A DNA stretch of 64,000 bases from Croceibacterium atlanticum (lineage in GTDB: Bacteria; Pseudomonadota; Alphaproteobacteria; Sphingomonadales; Sphingomonadaceae), in assembly GCF_001008165.2 (NCBI RefSeq), contig NZ_CP011452.2:1984001-2048000 (forward strand), read 5' to 3'. Positions 37,793 to 46,490 of the stretch are shown one piece after another (the stretch's first letter is position 1; the number at the start of each line of letters is the position of its first letter). The notes below the pieces were generated by a model, which worked only from the letters and a program-made list of their open reading frames with translations, ran no database searches and was not told the DNA's origin. The translations under genes were made by a program, and so were the position numbers.

Positions 37793-38683
37793 ATGATCCT
37801 GCGCGACAAGCCGACCCTGTTCGAGCTGGCCTTTGCCATTCGCGGGTCGATCGTTCCGATCATCGCCCCGCAGCTGATGGCGCTGATGCTGTTCGCCGCG
37901 GCGATGGTCTGGCTGCATGATGCGATGCCGGGCTTCCCCGATATCGACGCAACGGCCTTCACCGTGTTCGGTGTCGCACTTTCGCTGTTCCTCGGCTTTC
38001 GCAACAACGCCGCCTATGACCGCTGGTGGGAAGCGCGGAAATTATGGGGTGGCCTGCTGGCCGACCTGCGGAATTTCGCGCGCGAAACGCAGCTGTTTCT
38101 GGATGACCGGGAACAACAGCAGCGAATCATCCGCCTTTCGCTGGCTTTCCTGCATCTCCACCGCATCAATCTGCGGAAGGTCGAACTGGATGAGCGCACA
38201 CGCGAAATGGTGGGCGATCTGGCGAAGAGCCCCAATCCCGCCTGCGCCGCGCTGGACGAGATTTCAGCCATTGTCGGCAAGGCACGGGCCGATGGCACGC
38301 TGGACGGATTCGGATCGCGCACATTGGCGGAACGGATCGCCAGCATCGCCGCCCAGCAGGCCGGGTGTGAACGGATTGCGGTGACCCCGCTGCCCTATGT
38401 CTATTCGCTGCTGATCTACCGCACGACCTTTCTCTATTGCCTGCTGCTGCCGCTGGCGCTGGTCGCCGCCACGGGATGGCTGACGCCCTTCTTTGTCGGC
38501 ATTGTCGGCTATGTCTTTCTGGGCCTGGCCGAAGTGACGGAGGATCTGAGCCACCCCTTCGGCAACACGCCCAATGCGCTGCCGCTGGATGCCATCTGCC
38601 GCACGGCGGAAATCAGCCTTGCCCCGCATCTGGGCGAAACCCCGCCCGAACCGCTGCGGGCACAGGATTACTATCTCAGCTGA
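37793..38683 (+). CDS. bestrophin-like (UPF0187) channel protein
   Basis: A 296-residue membrane protein of the bacterial bestrophin family. R-G-S-I-V-P precedes the first helix, G-F-R-N-N-A-A-Y-D-R-W-W-E-A-R near 65-80 is diagnostic, and a helical pair precedes the C-terminal D-L-S-H-P-F-G. Bacterial homologues are cation or anion channels of uncertain role. Starts 6 bp after ubiG and is probably co-transcribed. Confidence 0.9.
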   Translation: MILRDKPTLFELAFAIRGSIVPIIAPQLMALMLFAAAMVWLHDAMPGFPDIDATAFTVFGVALSLFLGFRNNAAYDRWWEARKLWGGLLADLRNFARETQLFLDDREQQQRIIRLSLAFLHLHRINLRKVELDERTREMVGDLAKSPNPACAALDEISAIVGKARADGTLDGFGSRTLAERIASIAAQQAGCERIAVTPLPYVYSLLIYRTTFLYCLLLPLALVAATGWLTPFFVGIVGYVFLGLAEVTEDLSHPFGNTPNALPLDAICRTAEISLAPHLGETPPEPLRAQDYYLS

Positions 38684-38699
38684 CCGGGCGGGCAGGCGA

Positions 38700-39473
38700 T
38701 CAGGCGCCTGCCAGTTCCGCATCCTCGCGCTTCACCAGCTTGTGCGCATCTTCTTCCAGCCCGCATTTCCAGTAGGAGGAAATATAGAGCCGGTCCCGCC
38801 CGAGATCGCGATCTTCCCGCAGATAGCTGCGCAGGGCCTGCATGGTCAGGAATTCGCTGGCGGCCCAGGCATAGATGGAACCGGAAGGCCATGACAGGGA
38901 CCGCGCAGCCCGCGCCAGCACGGCCTGTTCATTGCCGGGATCCGGATTGACCAGCCATTCCACCGCCACGCCTTCGGGATGATCCAGATCCTGCCGGTCC
39001 GCCTCCTCGCGGATTTCGATCACGGCCCTGCCCTTCGCATCGCGCGGAAGGTTTTCCAGATTGACGCTGATCGCGGGGAGAGAGGTCATATCGCCGAAGA
39101 TCAAATAGTGATCCATGCCCGCCGGCAACGGCTTGGCCGGGCCCGGCCCGCCTATCTCGATCCGGTCGCCCAGCTGCGCTTGCGCGGCCCAGCGCGTGGC
39201 CGGGCCCGCATGGCCGCTATCCACGCCATGAAGGGCGAAATCGACATCGATTTCCCCCTCGCGCTGGGCGCGGATCGTATAAGTGCGCACCTGCGGTTTT
39301 TCAGAATCCGGCGCTGGCGGCAGGCGCAGTTTCACATATCCGCCATCCTGCCCTTCGGGAAAACCGGCCATGCCCGCACCGCCCAGCGTCAGGCGCAGCA
39401 TGTTGGGCGTCACCAGCCGCCTGGCGAGAACTTCAACTTCACGAGGGGCGGGGCGTTGCGAGGGCTGGGCCAA
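38700..39473 (-). CDS. siderophore-interacting protein (ferric-siderophore reductase family)
   Basis: A 257-residue FAD-binding SIP/ViuB-family protein. It shows R-T-Y-T-I-R (FAD motif), G-P-A-T-R-W-A near 110, G-D-M-T-S-L-P-A-I and the C-terminal Y-I-S-S-Y-W-K-C-G. It releases iron from imported siderophores by NAD(P)H-driven reduction in the cytosol. The start is uncertain: TTG at 39473 has AGGAG 6 bp upstream, while GTG at 39527 gives 18 more residues without a good site. Convergent with the bestrophin gene. Confidence 0.85.
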   Translation of the reverse strand: MAQPSQRPAPREVEVLARRLVTPNMLRLTLGGAGMAGFPEGQDGGYVKLRLPPAPDSEKPQVRTYTIRAQREGEIDVDFALHGVDSGHAGPATRWAAQAQLGDRIEIGGPGPAKPLPAGMDHYLIFGDMTSLPAISVNLENLPRDAKGRAVIEIREEADRQDLDHPEGVAVEWLVNPDPGNEQAVLARAARSLSWPSGSIYAWAASEFLTMQALRSYLREDRDLGRDRLYISSYWKCGLEEDAHKLVKREDAELAGA

Positions 39474-39628
39474 GGGAATCTCCTGATAGGCTGGCAATTT
39501 GCCGGGCGAAAACGCGCCGCGCGGCACGCGGCAGCCGATCTTCCAGCAACCATGTGGTAACTACCGACGAAGTTGCAAGCGTTTCGCAACAAGCGCATTT
39601 CCCGGCACGGGCATGGCGGCCGCCATTT

Positions 39629-39976
39629 TCAGAAAAGCGCCGCTTCCCATTCCTTCTCCGTAAAGCCGACCAGCAGCCCGCCCGGATGTTCGACCACCGG
39701 GCGTTTGATCGTCGAAACATGGTTTTCCATGACGGCAACAGCCCTGGCAGCGTCCATATCCGCCTTTTCATCTTCCGGCAGCTTGCGGAAAGTGGTGCCG
39801 CGGCGGTTCAGCACGACTTCCCAGCCCTTCGCCTCCACCCAGCGTTCAAGTTTCAGCCTGTCCGCGCCTTCTTTCTTGTAATCGTGGAAGACGTATTCGA
39901 TGCCCTGCGCATCCAGCCATTTGCGCGCTTTCTTCACCGTGTCGCAATTGGGGATGCCATAGACGTGGATGCTCAT
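39629..39976 (-). CDS. ArsC/Spx-family protein (YffB-like)
   Basis: A 115-residue thioredoxin-fold protein that begins with Y-G-I-P-N-C-D-T-V-K-K-A, a single-Cys (C-x-x-T) arsenate-reductase-like motif. K-R-P-V-V-E occurs near residue 90. Close relatives are YffB-type proteins, not proven arsenate reductases. Its ATG overlaps the stop of the upstream monooxygenase-like gene (ATGA), so they are coupled. Longer in-frame starts lie inside that gene. Confidence 0.85.
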   Translation of the reverse strand: MSIHVYGIPNCDTVKKARKWLDAQGIEYVFHDYKKEGADRLKLERWVEAKGWEVVLNRRGTTFRKLPEDEKADMDAARAVAVMENHVSTIKRPVVEHPGGLLVGFTEKEWEAALF

Positions 39977-40287
39977 GTCTTGTCCTTGCAATTGAAGTGA
40001 TGGATGCGCGGATCCGCGCAGGCATAGAGCGTGTAGCTCTCGTAAAATTCCTCTCGCCCGCGGGCCTGAACGGCGCGGTGTTCGGCCATCCGCCCCCAGG
40101 CGCGGGCCGATGCCTCGTCCGCCCATTCGGAAAGGGCGATCACTTCCCCGTCTTCCGCCATATAGCTCTTGAAAGAGAGATAGCCCGGCTGCGCGCTGGC
40201 CATGGCCAGCATATGGTCCGCTTCCGCCTCATAGGCGGCATGGTCGATATCTGCGCGCTTGCGATTGCGGAACACGACCAGGAACAT
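39973..40287 (-). CDS. antibiotic biosynthesis monooxygenase (ABM) fold protein
   Basis: A 104-residue dimeric alpha/beta-barrel protein. V-V-F-R-N-R comes at the start, Q-P-G-Y-L-S-F-K-S-Y in the middle, and I-A-L-S-E-W-A-D-E-A-S-A-R-A-W follows, all typical of ABM/YdhR-like proteins. These oxidise quinol-like compounds or degrade heme; the role here is unknown. GGGGAGAA precedes the ATG. The 178-bp gap to ruvC shows no gene. Confidence 0.85.
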   Translation of the reverse strand: MFLVVFRNRKRADIDHAAYEAEADHMLAMASAQPGYLSFKSYMAEDGEVIALSEWADEASARAWGRMAEHRAVQARGREEFYESYTLYACADPRIHHFNCKDKT

Positions 40288-40465
40288 CGCCTATTCTCCC
40301 CTACATCCAGGCCCTTGAAATTGCTGGCCTGGAACAGTTGGAACACTGTCCTGTGCGCAAAAAGTCAGGGCGGGCGGCGCGGGCCGCGCGGAACAATTGC
40401 CGGGCAGGATCATAGCGCGCAAAACCATCGGGTGACGCTACGCAGTTCCGGCCCTGTAGGACAGC

Positions 40466-40936
40466 CTATCCACGCCCGAGATGCGCATCGGCAATGGCAA
40501 CGGCCAATGCGTCCGCCGCATCGGCGCCTTCCACTTTCACGCCGGGCAGCAGGACCTTCAGCATGGCCTGCACCTGCGCCTTTTCCGCACCGCCCGTTCC
40601 GACCACGGATTTCTTCACCGCGCGCGCGGCATGTTCGGAAACGGAAAGGCTCGCCCGCCCGCAGGCGGCCAGTATCGCACCGCGCGCCTGCGCCAGCTTC
40701 AGCGTGGACTGGGGGTTCTTGTTGACGAAGATCTCCTCCGCCGCCGCGCGATCGGGCGCATATTGGCCGATCACGGCGAAGATCGCATCATGCAGGTGGT
40801 GCAGCCGTTCGGCCACCGGGGCTTTCGCGTCCGTTTTCACCTGACCATTGGCGACGTGGGAAATCCGCGATCCCTCGGCCCGGACGATCCCCCAGCCGGT
40901 GCAGGACAGCGAGGGATCGAGGCCGAGAATCAGCAT
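40466..40936 (-). CDS. ruvC: Holliday junction endonuclease RuvC
   Basis: A 156-residue RuvC. It starts L-G-L-D-P-S-L-S-C-T-G-W-G (first catalytic Asp), then A-A-E-E-I-F-V-N-K-N-P-Q-S-T-L-K-L-A-Q-A-R-G (Glu), and ends with the acidic pair in D-A-A-D-A-L-A-V-A. It resolves Holliday junctions with RuvAB. The ATG at 40936 is 13 bp after the yebC stop; ruvA and ruvB are not next to it in the window. Confidence 0.95.
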   Translation of the reverse strand: MLILGLDPSLSCTGWGIVRAEGSRISHVANGQVKTDAKAPVAERLHHLHDAIFAVIGQYAPDRAAAEEIFVNKNPQSTLKLAQARGAILAACGRASLSVSEHAARAVKKSVVGTGGAEKAQVQAMLKVLLPGVKVEGADAADALAVAIADAHLGRG

Positions 40937-40949
40937 GGCAAGCCGGCCC

Positions 40950-41699
40950 TCAATCCTGGCCGATCTTCTCCATGATCTCGTCCGAGACTTCGTAATTGCC
41001 CCAGACTGTCTGCACGTCGTCATCATCGTCCAGCGCGTCGATCAGCTTGAACAGCGTGCCCGCATCGCCTTCGCTGACATCGACGGTCAGGTTGGGTTTC
41101 CAGGCCAGCTTCACATTTTCCGCTTCGCCCAGGCTTTTTTCCAGCGCACCGGCGATTTCGTGCAAGGCTTCCATCTCGGTCCAGATCGTGTGGCCGTCCT
41201 CGCTGCTTTCCACATCGTCGGCACCGGCTTCGATCGCCGCTTCCAGCACTTTTTCCTCGTCCCCGACGCTGGCGGGATATTCGATCAGGCCCTTGCGTTC
41301 GAACCCGTGGCTGACCGCGCCCGAAGCCGCCAGATTGCCGCCGTTCTTGGAAAAGGCCGTGCGCACATTGGTGGCCGTGCGGTTGCGATTATCGGTCAGC
41401 GCTTCCACGATCAGGGCAACGCCGCCCGGGCCATAGCCTTCATACCGGATTTCTTCGTAATCCTCGCCCTCGCTCGCGCTCGCCTTGTCGATCGCGCGCT
41501 GGATATTGTCCTTGGGCATGGATTGCGCCTTGGCCGCATTCACGGCCAGGCGCAGGCGCGGGTTCATGTCCGGATCGGGCATACCCGTCTTGGCCGCGAC
41601 GGTAATCTCGCGGCTGAGCTTGGAAAACATCGCGGAACGCTTCTTGTCCTGCGCGCCCTTGCGATGCATGATGTTCTTGAATTTGGAATGGCCTGCCAT
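40950..41699 (-). CDS. yebC: YebC/PmpR-family transcriptional regulator
   Basis: A 249-residue YebC protein that begins with the diagnostic [14 protein letters not shown] and contains [10 protein letters not shown] near 87-96. YebC-type proteins act as DNA-binding regulators or aid ribosomes at proline stretches. Directly upstream of ruvC, the usual proteobacterial order. Confidence 0.95.
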   Translation of the reverse strand: MAGHSKFKNIMHRKGAQDKKRSAMFSKLSREITVAAKTGMPDPDMNPRLRLAVNAAKAQSMPKDNIQRAIDKASASEGEDYEEIRYEGYGPGGVALIVEALTDNRNRTATNVRTAFSKNGGNLAASGAVSHGFERKGLIEYPASVGDEEKVLEAAIEAGADDVESSEDGHTIWTEMEALHEIAGALEKSLGEAENVKLAWKPNLTVDVSEGDAGTLFKLIDALDDDDDVQTVWGNYEVSDEIMEKIGQD

Positions 41700-41747
41700 T
41701 GGGTCCGCTTTTCTTTCCGGAAAATATAGTCGGGCCGCAATAGACGC

Positions 41748-42488
41748 ATGGATATGAACTGCTCAACCCTTCCCGCACATGCCGGTTGGCGCGGAGAGTG
41801 GACGGGCTTCTTCGCCTTTCTGCGCCGCCCTTCCCTGCCCGGCCGCCCGCGCGGCTTCGGCAGGGCCAGCCTGATTTCCACACTGCATCTCTTGCCGCTG
41901 GCCCTGATACTGACCTGTGCCGGCCTGACAGTGGCGAATCTGGCCAGCCTTGCCGCGCCGCAATTGCCGGGCAACCGGCTGCTGGACCTGCCGCTGGGCC
42001 AGCTCGCCCTGTTCGCGATACTCGTCGCCCCGATCACGGAAGAAACCGCCTTTCACGGCTGGCTGTCGGGTCGGCCCGGGCATATCGCCTTCATCGCGAT
42101 CATGCTGGGCGGCGGGGCATTCGCGCTGGTGGCGGTGCAGGACCAGATGTTGCGGGCGGGCCTGCTGATCGGCACCGTGGCGGCGGCCTGCATCAGCCTC
42201 GCCCTGTTGCGCCGGGCCCGGACTCTGCCCTTGTTCCAGCAGCATTTCCCGTGGTTCTACGCCGCCAGTTCAGGCAGCTTTGCCCTGCTCCATATCGTGA
42301 ACCAGTCCGAAACGGTCGGCTGGTTCAGCCTGGTGCTGGTCCTGCCGCAATTGCTGATCGGGCTGGTGCTGGGTTATGCGCGCGTGGCCAATGGGCTGTG
42401 GTCCTCCATGCTGCTTCACGCAGGCTCCAACGGGGTGCTGGTATCGCTCATTGCCGTGCTGACATTGCAGGCTGGCGCAGCAGCCTGA
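41748..42488 (+). CDS. CPBP-family intramembrane glutamic protease-like protein
   Basis: A 246-residue membrane protein with about six to seven helices. The first CPBP motif E-E-T-A-F-H-G-W (near 99-106) supplies the Glu pair; F-A-L-L-H-I and the late M-L-L-H-A-G-S-N provide the other conserved His/Asn positions. Homologues cleave prenylated or membrane proteins or handle bacteriocin immunity. ATGs at 41748 and 41754 are both possible and neither has a strong ribosome site. Confidence 0.82.
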   Translation: MDMNCSTLPAHAGWRGEWTGFFAFLRRPSLPGRPRGFGRASLISTLHLLPLALILTCAGLTVANLASLAAPQLPGNRLLDLPLGQLALFAILVAPITEETAFHGWLSGRPGHIAFIAIMLGGGAFALVAVQDQMLRAGLLIGTVAAACISLALLRRARTLPLFQQHFPWFYAASSGSFALLHIVNQSETVGWFSLVLVLPQLLIGLVLGYARVANGLWSSMLLHAGSNGVLVSLIAVLTLQAGAAA

Positions 42489-42512
42489 CCGGCGGGGCCC
42501 GGCAAGCCACCG

Positions 42513-42836
42513 TCAGTCAGACAGGCGGACGGCGGTTCCCGAAACGCTGACCATCAGCATGGAACCGTTCTGTCCCAGCACTTCATAATCGATATCCACG
42601 CCGATCACCGCATTGCCGCCCAGGCGGCGCGCTTCCTCGGTCATTTCCTCGATCGCCTCCTTCCGGGCGCGGGCCAGCACTTCCTCATATTTACCGGAAC
42701 GGCCACCGACGAGATCGGTGATGGAAGCAAAGATATCGCGGAACAGATTGGCGCCGACGATGACTTCCCCGGTCACAACGCCGAGATATTCCTTAGCCGG
42801 GCGGCCTTCCACCGTCGGCGTGGTCGATACGATCAT
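42513..42836 (-). CDS. YbjQ/UPF0145 family protein
   Basis: A 107-residue protein typical of Ybj[13 protein letters not shown] is at the start, G-E-V-I-V-G-A-N follows, then [17 protein letters not shown]. The ATG at 42836 has GGGGGAG 9 bp upstream; a start at 42866 would overlap the upstream SDR. Sometimes annotated as heavy-metal-binding, but its function is unclear. Confidence 0.9.
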   Translation of the reverse strand: MIVSTTPTVEGRPAKEYLGVVTGEVIVGANLFRDIFASITDLVGGRSGKYEEVLARARKEAIEEMTEEARRLGGNAVIGVDIDYEVLGQNGSMLMVSVSGTAVRLSD

Positions 42837-42858
42837 GTCGCGCGAACTCCCCCAGGGA

Positions 42859-43737
42859 CTAGCCATTCACCACACTCCCACCATTCGGATGCAATATCTG
42901 CCCCGACATATAGGACGAATCCTCGCAGGCCAGAAAGAGAAAGGCGGGCGCCACTTCGTTCGGCTGGCCGGGGCGGCCCATCGGCGTGCTTTCGCCGAAA
43001 TGTTCCACCTTCTCCTTCGGCGCGCCGCCAAACGGGTTGAGCGGGGTCCATATCGGCCCCGGCGCCACCCCGTTCACGCGGATGCCCTGCCCCACCAGAT
43101 TTTCGCTGAGAGAGCGGGTGAAAGCGGTGATCGCCCCCTTGGTGGAACTGTAATCCAGCAATCCGCCGGAACCCTTGTACATGGTCACGCTGGTGCAGTT
43201 CACGATCGCCGCGCCTCGTTTCAGATGCGGACGGGCGGCCTGGGTGACATAGAACATGGAAAAGATGTTCGTCTGGAACGTCCGCTGCAATTGTTCGGGC
43301 GTGATATCCTCTATGTTCTTGTCAGGATGCTGTTCCCCGGCATTGTTGATCAGCACATCCAGCCGGCCCCAACGGTCGATCACCGCATCGACGAAGCCCT
43401 GCGCATGTTTGGGATCGCCCAGATCACCGGCGGACAGCAGAACCTGTGCCCCTTCGGCCTCGCATAATTCGCGGGTTTTCTTCGCGTCGTCATGCTCTTC
43501 CAGATAGGCGATGGCGACATTGGCGCCTTCCCGGGCGAAAAGCACCGCCACGGCGCGGCCGATGCCGCTGTCTCCGCCGGTGACGATGGCAATCTTGCCC
43601 TTCAACCGGCCGGAGCCGGGAAAACGCGGTTGCCAATCGGGTTTGGGTTCAAGGCCGGATTCATGCCCCGGCATTTTCGGCTCTTCGGCGGTTTCGTCGA
43701 TATGGGCCTTGTCGAGAGTCTTCAGTTCCTCACTCAT
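42859..43737 (-). CDS. SDR-family oxidoreductase, YhdF/YghA general-stress type
   Basis: A 292-residue SDR with a 45-residue N-terminal extension ([17 protein letters not shown]) before T-G-G-D-S-G-I-G, and N-N-A-G-E-Q-H and Y-S-S-T-K active-site motifs. These features mark the YhdF/YghA group, linked to stress responses and aldehyde reduction. 22 bp upstream of ybjQ in one leftward transcript. Confidence 0.92.
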   Translation of the reverse strand: MSEELKTLDKAHIDETAEEPKMPGHESGLEPKPDWQPRFPGSGRLKGKIAIVTGGDSGIGRAVAVLFAREGANVAIAYLEEHDDAKKTRELCEAEGAQVLLSAGDLGDPKHAQGFVDAVIDRWGRLDVLINNAGEQHPDKNIEDITPEQLQRTFQTNIFSMFYVTQAARPHLKRGAAIVNCTSVTMYKGSGGLLDYSSTKGAITAFTRSLSENLVGQGIRVNGVAPGPIWTPLNPFGGAPKEKVEHFGESTPMGRPGQPNEVAPAFLFLACEDSSYMSGQILHPNGGSVVNG

Positions 43738-43828
43738 CGCGTCGATCCTGTGCAGCCATGCTGGTTACACAGGATCAACGGGATGATGGCGGGGCCTGTT
43801 CCGCACCCCGCCGCATCAAGCCGGCGGC

Positions 43829-44065
43829 TCAGCCGATGCCCAGCGCCGCCTTGTAGGTATCGAGAATCGTTTCCATTTCCCGGCGATCATCAGGCTTCAT
43901 CTTCCGCAGGCGGACGACCTGGCGCATGATCTTCACATCGTAACCGACCGCCTTGGCTTCGGCATAGACATCGCGAATATCGTCGGCGATGCCCTTCTTC
44001 TCTTCCTCGAGCCTTTCGATACGCTCGATCAGCAGGCGCAGGCGGTCGTCGGTATTTTCGGCCAT
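43829..44065 (-). CDS. DUF2312 / GapR-like DNA-binding protein
   Basis: A 78-residue protein made almost wholly of helices. [16 protein letters not shown] forms the first coiled coil, followed by I-R-D-V-Y-A-E-A-K and R-Q-V-V-R-L-R-K-M. This is the DUF2312 pattern of Caulobacter GapR, a nucleoid protein that binds overtwisted AT-rich DNA ahead of forks. ATG at 44065 fits the family length; an upstream frame to 44098 is longer than usual. Confidence 0.9.
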   Translation of the reverse strand: MAENTDDRLRLLIERIERLEEEKKGIADDIRDVYAEAKAVGYDVKIMRQVVRLRKMKPDDRREMETILDTYKAALGIG

Positions 44066-44155
44066 TACGGGCTTCTCCAGATTGGCAGGATGAATCACTT
44101 GGCGGCTCGATAGCGTCCGCCCGCCGGGGCGAGAACCCGCCGCCGGAGTTTTCCC

Positions 44156-44467
44156 CTAACCAGCCTTGTTCCGTTCCAGGCTCGCTTCCATCCGGGCGAT
44201 CTGTTCGGGCGTCGCCTCGGTCTGATATTTCGCTTTCCATTCATCCATCGGCATGCCGTGGATCAGGGCCCGCGCATCGCCCTTGTCGCCGACATAACCG
44301 GCATCGCGGATCCAGTCGGCCAGGCAATTGCGGCAGAACCCGGAAAGGCCCATCAGGTCTATATTCTGGGCATCGTGGCGCTTGCGCAGATGGCGGACCA
44401 GCCGGCGGAAGGCCGCCGCGGCCACATCATCGGGCAGATTATCCAGGGGATCGGTTGGTTGGGTCAT
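44156..44467 (-). CDS. DUF1244 domain protein
   Basis: A 103-residue protein with the conserved L-V-R-H-L-R-K-R, G-F-C-R-N-C-L-A-D-W and G-M-P-M-D-E-W-K segments of DUF1244. The C-x-x-C pair could bind metal. Function unknown. It diverges from pyruvate kinase across 46 bp. Confidence 0.9.
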   Translation of the reverse strand: MTQPTDPLDNLPDDVAAAAFRRLVRHLRKRHDAQNIDLMGLSGFCRNCLADWIRDAGYVGDKGDARALIHGMPMDEWKAKYQTEATPEQIARMEASLERNKAG

Positions 44468-44513
44468 TTTATGTCCTTGTCTTGTCGTGCTGCGCTGCCA
44501 TAGCGTCGTTCAC

Positions 44514-45968
44514 ATGGCAAAATTCGATCCGCGCAACCGCAAGGTCAAGATACTCGCCACCATTGGCCCCGCCAGCCGCGATCCGGACATGCTCCGCCGG
44601 CTGTTCCGCGCAGGCGCCGATGCGTTCCGCTTCAATATGAGCCATGGCGACCACGCCTTCCATGCGGAAAATTTCAAGGCGGTGCGGGCGCTGGAAAAAC
44701 AGTTCAACCGCCCGATCGCCATATTGTGCGACCTGCAGGGCCCGAAACTGCGCGTCGGCACTTTTGCGGATCAGCGGGCGGTGATCCCGCATGGCAGCCG
44801 TTTCGTGCTGGACCGGGATGAAACGCCGGGGGATGCCACCCGCGTCTGCCTACCCCATCCCGAACTGTTCGATCTGATGGAACCGGGGCAGCGCCTGCTG
44901 ATCAATGACGGCAAGATCCGCCTGCGCGTGCTGGAAGCGCATCCGGACCGGATCGTGTGCAAGGCAGAAGTCGGCGGTGTGATTTCGGACCGCAAGGGCG
45001 TGAATGTGCCCGATGCGGAGATTCCGATCCCCGCCCTGACGGAAAAGGACAAGCGCGACCTGACCTTCGCCGTGGATCAGGGCGCAGACTGGATCGGCCT
45101 TTCCTTCGTGCAGCGGCCAGAAGACCTGATCGAAGCGCGCCGCCTGATGGGCGATCGCTGCGCCCTGTGCGCCAAGATCGAAAAGCCGCAGGCGGTGCAG
45201 CGGCTGGATGAAATCATCGAACATTCGGACGGCATCATGGTCGCGCGCGGCGATCTGGGCGTGGAACTGAACCCGGAAGATGTGCCGCCGCTGCAGAAGA
45301 AGATCGTCAACGCCACTCGCCTGAAGGGCAAGCCGGTGATCGTGGCAACGCAGATGCTCGAATCCATGATCGAAAGCCCGGCCCCCACCCGCGCCGAAGT
45401 GTCCGACGTGGCCAATGCCGTCTATGATGGCGTGGACGCCGTGATGCTCAGCGCGGAAACGGCGGCGGGCGAATGGCCAGAAGAATCGGTCATCATGATG
45501 AACGCCATCGCCAGCCGGATCGAACAGGATGAAGATTACAAGCTGCGCGTCCGCTTGCTCGACACGCCGCCCGATCCAACCGTGGCGGACGCGCTCAGCC
45601 ATTCCTGCATGACCATTGCCGATACCGTGCAACTGAGCGTGATTGCCGTATTTACCTGGTCCGGCGGTTCCGCCCGGCGCGTGACGCGGGAACGGCCCGC
45701 AGTGCCGGTGATGGTGCTGACCCCGTCCGTCGCCGTGGCCCGCCGCGTATCGCTGCTATGGGGCGCACATGCCGTCGCCACCAAGGATATCGGCAGTTTT
45801 GAAGAAATGATCGGCAAGGGCAAGCGCATGGCCCTGCGCCACGGTTTCGGCGGCAAGGGCTGCCGGCTGGTGGTTATGGCCGGCGTCCCCTTCGGCGTAT
45901 CAGGCGCAACCAACCTCCTCCATGTCGTGACCATGGAAGGCGACGAGCTGCAAAAGCACGAGGGGTGA
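44514..45968 (+). CDS. pyk: pyruvate kinase
   Basis: A 484-residue pyruvate kinase that makes pyruvate and ATP from phosphoenolpyruvate. Features are I-L-A-T-I-G-P-A-S near 15-23, F-R-F-N-M-S-H-G, the active-site C-A-K-I-E-K-P and M-V-A-R-G-D-L-G-V-E, followed by A-T-Q-M-L-E-S-M. The start is ATG 44514; the open frame upstream to 44328 runs over DUF1244. It is the last chromosomal gene before the mobile element. Confidence 0.96.
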   Translation: MAKFDPRNRKVKILATIGPASRDPDMLRRLFRAGADAFRFNMSHGDHAFHAENFKAVRALEKQFNRPIAILCDLQGPKLRVGTFADQRAVIPHGSRFVLDRDETPGDATRVCLPHPELFDLMEPGQRLLINDGKIRLRVLEAHPDRIVCKAEVGGVISDRKGVNVPDAEIPIPALTEKDKRDLTFAVDQGADWIGLSFVQRPEDLIEARRLMGDRCALCAKIEKPQAVQRLDEIIEHSDGIMVARGDLGVELNPEDVPPLQKKIVNATRLKGKPVIVATQMLESMIESPAPTRAEVSDVANAVYDGVDAVMLSAETAAGEWPEESVIMMNAIASRIEQDEDYKLRVRLLDTPPDPTVADALSHSCMTIADTVQLSVIAVFTWSGGSARRVTRERPAVPVMVLTPSVAVARRVSLLWGAHAVATKDIGSFEEMIGKGKRMALRHGFGGKGCRLVVMAGVPFGVSGATNLLHVVTMEGDELQKHEG

Positions 45969-45993
45969 TTTCCGTCCGTCGTTCCACGATTAT

Positions 45994-46052
45994 GAAGCGG
46001 CCGACATTTGCCGGATGCAGGCCTGCAAGCTGATTGCAGAGGCGGCCGCTTC
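45994..46052 (+). terminator. structured region after pyk
   Basis: GAAGCGGCCG (45994-46003) and CGGCCGCTTC (46043-46052) are perfect inverted arms, with an inner CTGCAA/TTGCAG hairpin (46023-46039). It probably ends the pyk transcript. The stretch 46053-46267 shows no gene; its open frame is an artefact of the tRNA fragment region. Confidence 0.4.
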
Positions 46053-46267
46053 GTTAGCTTTCTGGCATGTCCGATCGCTCTGAAACGCGCCCTACTGCGT
46101 TCGGAACAGCAGCTATCGCGCGGGTGCGGGAAGCAGGGAGTCTGCCCGGCGCCATCTGGCACACTGGCAAGCCCCTGAAAGCGGCCATTCGGCCGGACAA
46201 TGCGGGCGATACGGGGTCAGCAATAACCCGCCGCCCGAAGGCGAAAATCTCAATAATGTCGGAAGAA

Positions 46268-46312
46268 TGGAGCGGGCGAAGAGATTCGAACTCTCGACCC
46301 CAACCTTGGCAA
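46268..46312 (-). other. attachment site: 3' fragment of tRNA-Gly(GCC)
   Basis: Read on the minus strand, 45 bp equal the 3' half of a tRNA-Gly: the anticodon loop T-T-G-C-C-A-A, the variable loop, a T arm with GAGAGTTCGAATCTC, and an acceptor end CGCCCGCTCCA. The sequence 5' of the anticodon does not pair as a tRNA, so this is not a complete gene. It is the direct-repeat end (att) of an element that integrates into tRNA-Gly. The intact tRNA should be at the other, unseen end. Confidence 0.88.
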
Positions 46313-46430
46313 TCCGATTCTGACCTTACGCCACAGTTTCCTGTTATACGATTTTCTACGCTATTTCAAATAGATATTGATTTTCTTCTTCGCTGCCATA
46401 TCCTGCAATTCGCTACGAAACGGCGAATTC

Positions 46431-46477
46431 TGGAGACAATATGGAGACAAAAGGCGCTCTCCGGAGCTTTGTCTCCA
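46431..46477. repeat. TGGAGACAA repeats and palindrome upstream of the integrase
   Basis: TGGAGACAA occurs at 46431 and 46442 as direct repeats 11 bp apart and once inverted (TTGTCTCCA, 46469-46477). The last two form an IR of 10-bp arms with CTCCGGAG in the centre. Placed between the att site and int, these could be arm-type integrase/excisionase sites, an operator, or both. Confidence 0.65.
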
Positions 46478-46490
46478 AATGGAGGCGGCA

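Noticed and set aside
39629-39976. Arsenate reductase as a resistance gene
   Set aside because: The motif and context fit YffB/Spx-like proteins, and no other arsenic genes are nearby.
46268-46312. Complete tRNA-Gly gene
   Set aside because: The anticodon-stem 5' side, D arm and 5' acceptor strand are missing; only the 3' half matches a tRNA.
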